64,000 bases of DNA from Valencia hispanica. Its lineage: Eukaryota > Chordata > Actinopteri > Cyprinodontiformes > Valenciidae. A program made the position numbers and the translations under genes. The DNA lies in the NCBI GenBank assembly GCA_963556495.2, contig OY747712.1:15659235-15723234 (forward strand). Reading direction: 5' to 3'. Below, piece by piece: positions 1 to 64,000 of the stretch (the stretch's first letter is position 1; every line of letters begins with the position of its first letter). The notes below the pieces were generated by a model, which saw nothing but the letters and a program-made list of their open reading frames with translations, made no database searches and was not told the origin of the DNA.

Positions 1-160
1 CTCAACATTGTGAATTCAATCAGAAGCTTATGAAGTTAAAACATCCTCATCTGTGCCTTCCCAAATTACTCTATGTCTCTGTTTATACTGTGTCACAATA
101 ACAGTGCTGCATTGCAAACGATTAACCACTGGATTAATTTTAGCTTTAAATCCCTCTTAC
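1..160 (-). other. Intron 16, 5' part
   Basis: Begins with a GTAAGAG donor after exon 16 and runs off the left edge. No exon or repeat was recognised in it. Confidence 0.8.
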
Positions 161-58003
<57,843 letters not shown>

Positions 58004-58433
58004 GGTGAGCGCCCGCAGCTGCTGCAGAAAAAAATGGGCGGCTTAATTAAAAAAGTTTAACCCCTTTCAAAATCCTCAGACAGTGTGATTTTTTTTTAGG
58101 AAAGCGCCATGCGTGAAAGTATAGAGAATTATCTCTGAGTCAAACTGGGCCCCTCAGATCCTCTCCCCTTAAGCCCAGATTTCAGACTGATGGCAAGGAG
58201 CTTTCATGGAAAGAAAAAAAAAAGCGCAAGATACTTTTGCTCCCTGCGCGGTCCGTGAGGAGGCAGGACAAACCCCGGAACACTAGACCCGAACCGATGG
58301 TGACATACTGACGCAGGGAAATCAGCAGATCATCAAATCAGGAGTTGAAAAAGTTATCCCTTTGCCCGCCTCCCTGAACGCTCCTAGAGAAAAAAAACTG
58401 CATCTGCCGGCATCTGCATCCCGTTGCTATGTG
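58004..58433 (-). promoter_or_regulatory. col11a1: Predicted 5' UTR and proximal promoter of col11a1
   Basis: About 430 bp between the start codon and the nearest mobile-element sequence. No TATA box or CCAAT box was seen on the gene strand. A GC box (GGGAGGCGGGC on the minus strand, 58363-58373) and a CpG-richer patch at 58225-58420 fit a TATA-less promoter, as described for mammalian COL11A1. The transcription start cannot be placed. Confidence 0.5.
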
Positions 58434-60345
58434 CAGAGCCGACCCAAGGGTATACAGGGCTCTGGGCAGAGTTTGATAGGGGGGTCCATTTTCAATTAAA
58501 GGGGGTTAAATTATGGTCATTCACATAAATGAATAGAGAAAAATACAGCATGATACAAAAAAGTGAGCTGAGTTTTGCCCAAGACTAATGAGATAAAGGG
58601 ATTATTTGAGTTATCAATTTATGCTGCATATATGTTCATTCATTCAATGTAGAGCTCCTGATGTCACGTGACTCTCAGAGCGAAGGCGCCATGTTGGCAG
58701 GCATGAACGTCATCAAAATGAACGTAGCCAGCTGTGATTTTACTCCGTCGGAGTTTACTTCCCATTTTAAAAGAGAAGATATTATTGTATATACCGGGAA
58801 ATTAAAAAGATTAAACATATCCGACCCTTGCCATGCCCCTGGGATATTTGTTAAAACTTCAGAAGCTGTCAGGGCGGACCTTTTACCAGACCTGAGATAC
58901 TCTCACAACGGCGTTCATTAAGATCCACATCATAGCACAAAGAACACTGTTGGCTATATATACTCACCCCAGAAGAATATGTGCAACAATAAAACGCATT
59001 CTCTTTGCAACCCTTGCAGTTCTGTGCGGAGAAACTTCAACTTTAACTTACAATTCAGAGTCCTGCAACAGGGCGGGTACCAGCGGGTGACTCGCATAGG
59101 GTTTTTACATCATAAAGTTGTGAAATTAAATTTCATGGGACCGGGAGGAAGTTTCTTTAATGCGGGCGGGTTGCAAGTGACAAATAATTGTTTTTAATAA
59201 TTTGTTTGAGACTCCCAAAGAGGATTGGGTTGATATATTGCGATATGTGGAAAGAGCATGCCAGAATATTCCTCCAACTCTGCGCTGACAGCTGAATATT
59301 CTCACTATCTAGGCATCCAGCGCTGCCAGAGAGAGACGTTACTGCAGTGGGACATGCAATTCACGAACTGAGAACACAGCTAAAACCAGGAACTGTGGTA
59401 AATTTTTCATTTCTGCATATTGATCTCTGCATCAATTACATTTTAGTTTTTATAAATTTCAGAAAAATCTCTCTCTGGCAGCGCAGGATGCATAGATAAC
59501 GAGAACATTCCGCTGTCAGTTTTGCGCTGAATATTCTGGCATGCTCTCTCCACAAACACAATATATCAACACGATTCTCTTTTAGTCTTAAACAAACAAA
59601 AATATTACTTCAATATTTTTTCACCCGTGGTAGCCTAAAGAAACTTCTGCCAGACCCTTGAAATTTAATTTATGTATTTTTTCATCTTTTAAAGGATACC
59701 CGCAACATGCAGGACTCTGCCCTGAATATGTTTGCAGTGGACTACGAGTCTTTTAAAACCTCAACATATCCACTGCTAAGAATGCTGCAACATCTTCACA
59801 GAAAGAAAATATGAATGTATAAGAAAGTGGAATGGAGTGATTTAAATAATAGTTAGAAACACTGATTATGAGGAAATTGTGGTGGGAGCACAAGTGGATA
59901 TTAGAGTATAAGAAATTCCGCAACAGGGTTTTAAAAGTGGTGGGGAAAACATCAATCATAAATGTTGCTGGGGACACGTCCCCTGCTAAAATGACAGCTA
60001 TGCCCTGACATATATAATTTCCTGATCCATTTTCCCTCGTCCTACTCCGGAGCATCGCTTAAAGTATATAAAAGTCTGGAGGTATATAAATGGACATAAT
60101 CGGGGTTTGTTATCAGGATCCAGATCTGGAATCTTACTGCACAGGATTGCGTTGTCATCGGGAGGGAGACCAGTCCTCCTGATTTTAGTTACTATGAGCA
60201 ACAGGCAGTAGGTTATGTCTGTGTGCAACATCTTGTGTGTTCATTTATCTCAGGAAATAATTAAAGTATTTTTATTTCTAAAGGCATTATTGTAAAACAG
60301 AGAGCTGTCAATTTGCATCACTTAATGATACAAGAGCAGTTATCA
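58434..60345. mobile_element. Composite mobile-element region with a long imperfect palindrome
   Basis: Begins near GTGCAGAGCCGACCCAAGGG, which resembles the end of a common fish DNA element. A plus-strand open frame (58661-58921) encodes 86 residues including NISDPCHAPGIFVKTSEAV; similarity to the N-terminal part of YqaJ/SWIM-type transposon-associated proteins is possible but unproven. Two inverted arms follow, about 59055-59340 and 59465-59715. The minus strand 59753-60231 carries further broken open frames. It looks like two inverted, partly overlapping copies of one element. Confidence 0.55.
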
Positions 60346-60399
60346 AACAAATGGTAATAAATCTGAATTACAGGTGAATCACTCCCAAAGACTAAATGA

Positions 60400-60545
60400 A
60401 ACGGCTTAATTTTTCCCTGATCGCTAGCGCGTTTCATGGCAATGATCCATCATTTTTTGCGTTCTGGATCCTTGGGAATCCTATAGAAAGCTCTTCCTTT
60501 ATCTCAAACGCATCTGTTATGGCATCCTGGGCCGCAACAGGTATC
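60400..60545 (-). pseudogene. THAP-like zinc-finger relic
   Basis: The minus strand reads CCGPGCHNRC, stop, DKGRAFYRIPKDPERKK, stop, WIIAMKRASDQGK. The spacing of CxxxxC, F-Y-R-I-P-K-D-P, W and IAMKR fits the first half of a THAP domain, the DNA-binding module used by several transposon families. Two stops make it non-functional. It differs from the other two THAP-like relics and probably belongs with the composite region just below it. Confidence 0.65.
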
Positions 60546-61060
60546 CACCAAATTTACCGTTTCTAAGTTTGGATTAGCTGCAAATAACTACAACAAGTCC
60601 TCTTAGATAATCAGATGCTTTTCGTTCCTCTTAAAACTGTTGTTTACTGTGGTTAATTATGGAGTATTCTGGGAATTGTGAGGTGGCTTTGGGTAGGACG
60701 TTTCTTGAATGACTAGCCTTTTTTGTGAGGAGGTCAGGCACACTCCAAAACATATGAATTCTAAGAAAAAGTACAAACCTGGGAGCATTCCTGTAGAGGT
60801 ACTTTATGCTTTGGTTTTGACCCCAATTTCTCTCAACAATCATGTCAGAATAGTCTAAATATCTGTGCAGTGATTGAGCAAGTCTCATTTTTCTCCACCT
60901 AACTTTTTCTCATGATGGTTTCATTGCACCATTGTAATGCAGCTGTCAAAAACGTCATTGTTAAGACTTAGATTAAGAAGCCAGTCAATTACTTTGATGG
61001 CATGTGCAGTTAAATATTGTCTCCTTCATTTGACACTAATAAACAAGTCACAGGTGCAGC
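60546..61060. other. Intergenic, no recognised content
   Basis: The open frame at 60631-60888 has no domain. Nothing supported. Confidence 0.6.
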
Positions 61061-61062
61061 TA

Positions 61063-62695
<1,633 letters not shown>

Positions 62696-62697
62696 TA

Positions 62698-64000
62698 AAT
62701 ATTGTAGCTAGTAATGCATTAGGAATGGTTGGAGTGTGGTTACTTACTGATTTAATTATGTGATCTACAAACAGACGTTTTGTGCTGTGAGAAGATACAT
62801 AAATAATAAAAACTATTTTAAAAAACGATTTTTTTTTACCTGATAAACCTAATGCTCACAAAAAAATAACTAACAAGGCTTTTGACTCCCTGAGGTATCA
62901 GTTGTAGCACCTTTCAGTTGTTACATTCGTTAAATCCAAGATTTCAATTGCTTCATAATCCTGGAGAAGAAAATATACCACTAGGAGACGGTTTTGTTGT
63001 GTGAGAAGAAATCCGTCATCAAACCTGTTTACTTCCACAGAGCTCCACATTTCTGGTGTAGATGATCTTTGGTCTAAAGTGCTCACTCTATCATTTTTCT
63101 TTGTTACTTCCAAAGCATCACACTTTCATTCTACACAGTCCCCCCAGAAAGGTATCTTTGGGAATGAAAACAGAAAATCGGTTTTCCTATTACTGCAATG
63201 GATTTCCATATGGTGCTGTTGAATTACTCTATATACGGGCATATGGAGATAAGTTTCTGGTTTTAAAGAGAGACTCAATAGGCTTTTTTTCTTTCAAGAA
63301 AACTACTTTTCCACTTTAAAAAGGAATCAAATGTCCATTTGGGATTTAGTTTTGCATTTTAGATAATCTGGCTTTATAATATATGATAGGCAACTGTCTA
63401 CCAGACACCACAACGCCACTGATGTGTCTTTTATATTGTTTATGCCTTATCATTGTTGCATTCTAATTTATGTATGAATACAGATAAACCTTTCCTAGAG
63501 GCTGAAGCTACTTGCCATTCAGAGCTGGGACAAGAGCAAGATGGACTTCTACCATCACAAAACTCCAAATGTAAAAGTTTAATTGAAGTTAATGTTATTT
63601 TTTGAACCGTGAAACCACTATAATGTTTGCATGTCTTAAAAAACAGAAAATGTTTAAACCTGCTCTGTAGGGGTTCAATTGCTCTGCGGTTCCCCAGACC
63701 AGTGGGCGTTCATAAGAATTCATACGGACTATGCCCTGGGCTGGCTCTGGCGATAGGATGTAGGAGCTGCACATTGGAGGTTGCCATACAAAAATAACAC
63801 CTTCTAGGAAAGAAAAAAACTTAACAAGAAAAACGAAAACAAAACTAACTTAACTTTTACCCTTGTTCTAGTTGAAGGAAAACCTAAAGGCGTTAAGCCG
63901 ATGAAACTGAAGTTATTTTGTCCCAAGATAATCTAAATCTAGCACTAAAGATGTAAATTAAGCAGGGAGTGGGATTGTTAATTTAGACATTTCCTGAAAA
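62698..64000. other. Intergenic, no recognised content
   Basis: A minus-strand open frame at 62898-63113 (71 residues, MEVTKKNDRVSTLDQ) and overlapping plus-strand frames at 63001-63319 have no recognisable domain. No host exon or repeat was identified. Confidence 0.55.

Overview
The window is a piece of a ray-finned (teleost) fish genome. It is AT-rich, full of Tc1/mariner copies with long IR/DR ends, an L2-type LINE and short DNA transposons, and carries one vertebrate gene spread over about 58 kb. The species cannot be read from the sequence.

The gene is the 5' part of col11a1 (collagen alpha-1(XI)) on the minus strand. Exon 1, with the start codon and signal peptide, is at 57895-58003; the last exon in the window is at 161-214, and the gene continues off the left edge. 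I placed 16 exons by splice signals, reading frame and similarity to vertebrate COL11A1. They add up to 1662 coding bases (554 codons) with no stop or frame break. In order they encode the signal peptide, the laminin-G/thrombospondin-N-like domain (exons 2-5), the acidic tyrosine-rich variable region (exons 6-8), a linker and short minor triple helix (exons 9-12), a non-helical hinge (exon 13 and the start of exon 14), and the first 17 Gly-X-Y triplets of the main helix. Whether this is the teleost a or b paralogue is undetermined.

The rest is intron and 5' flank, shaped mostly by transposons. Intron 11 holds an L2 LINE 3' end. Intron 9 holds copies of a two-part repeat and a GC-rich island. 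Intron 6 is about 86 percent one old Tc1 element. Intron 4 (15 kb) holds several Tc1 relics, a retro-insert with a 17-bp target duplication, a THAP-like relic and a 625-bp GATA/AT microsatellite starting 12 bases after the exon 4 donor. Introns 2 and 1 hold further Tc1 relics, small inverted-repeat elements and a second THAP-like relic.

Upstream of exon 1 are a short TATA-less proximal region, a mobile-element boundary about 430 bases from the start codon, a long imperfect palindrome, a third THAP-like relic, and a nearly complete Tc1 transposon whose transposase is open throughout but has lysine in place of the catalytic glutamate. No second host gene, tRNA, rRNA or CRISPR array was found. 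Family names for repeats come from recognition by eye, not from a database search.
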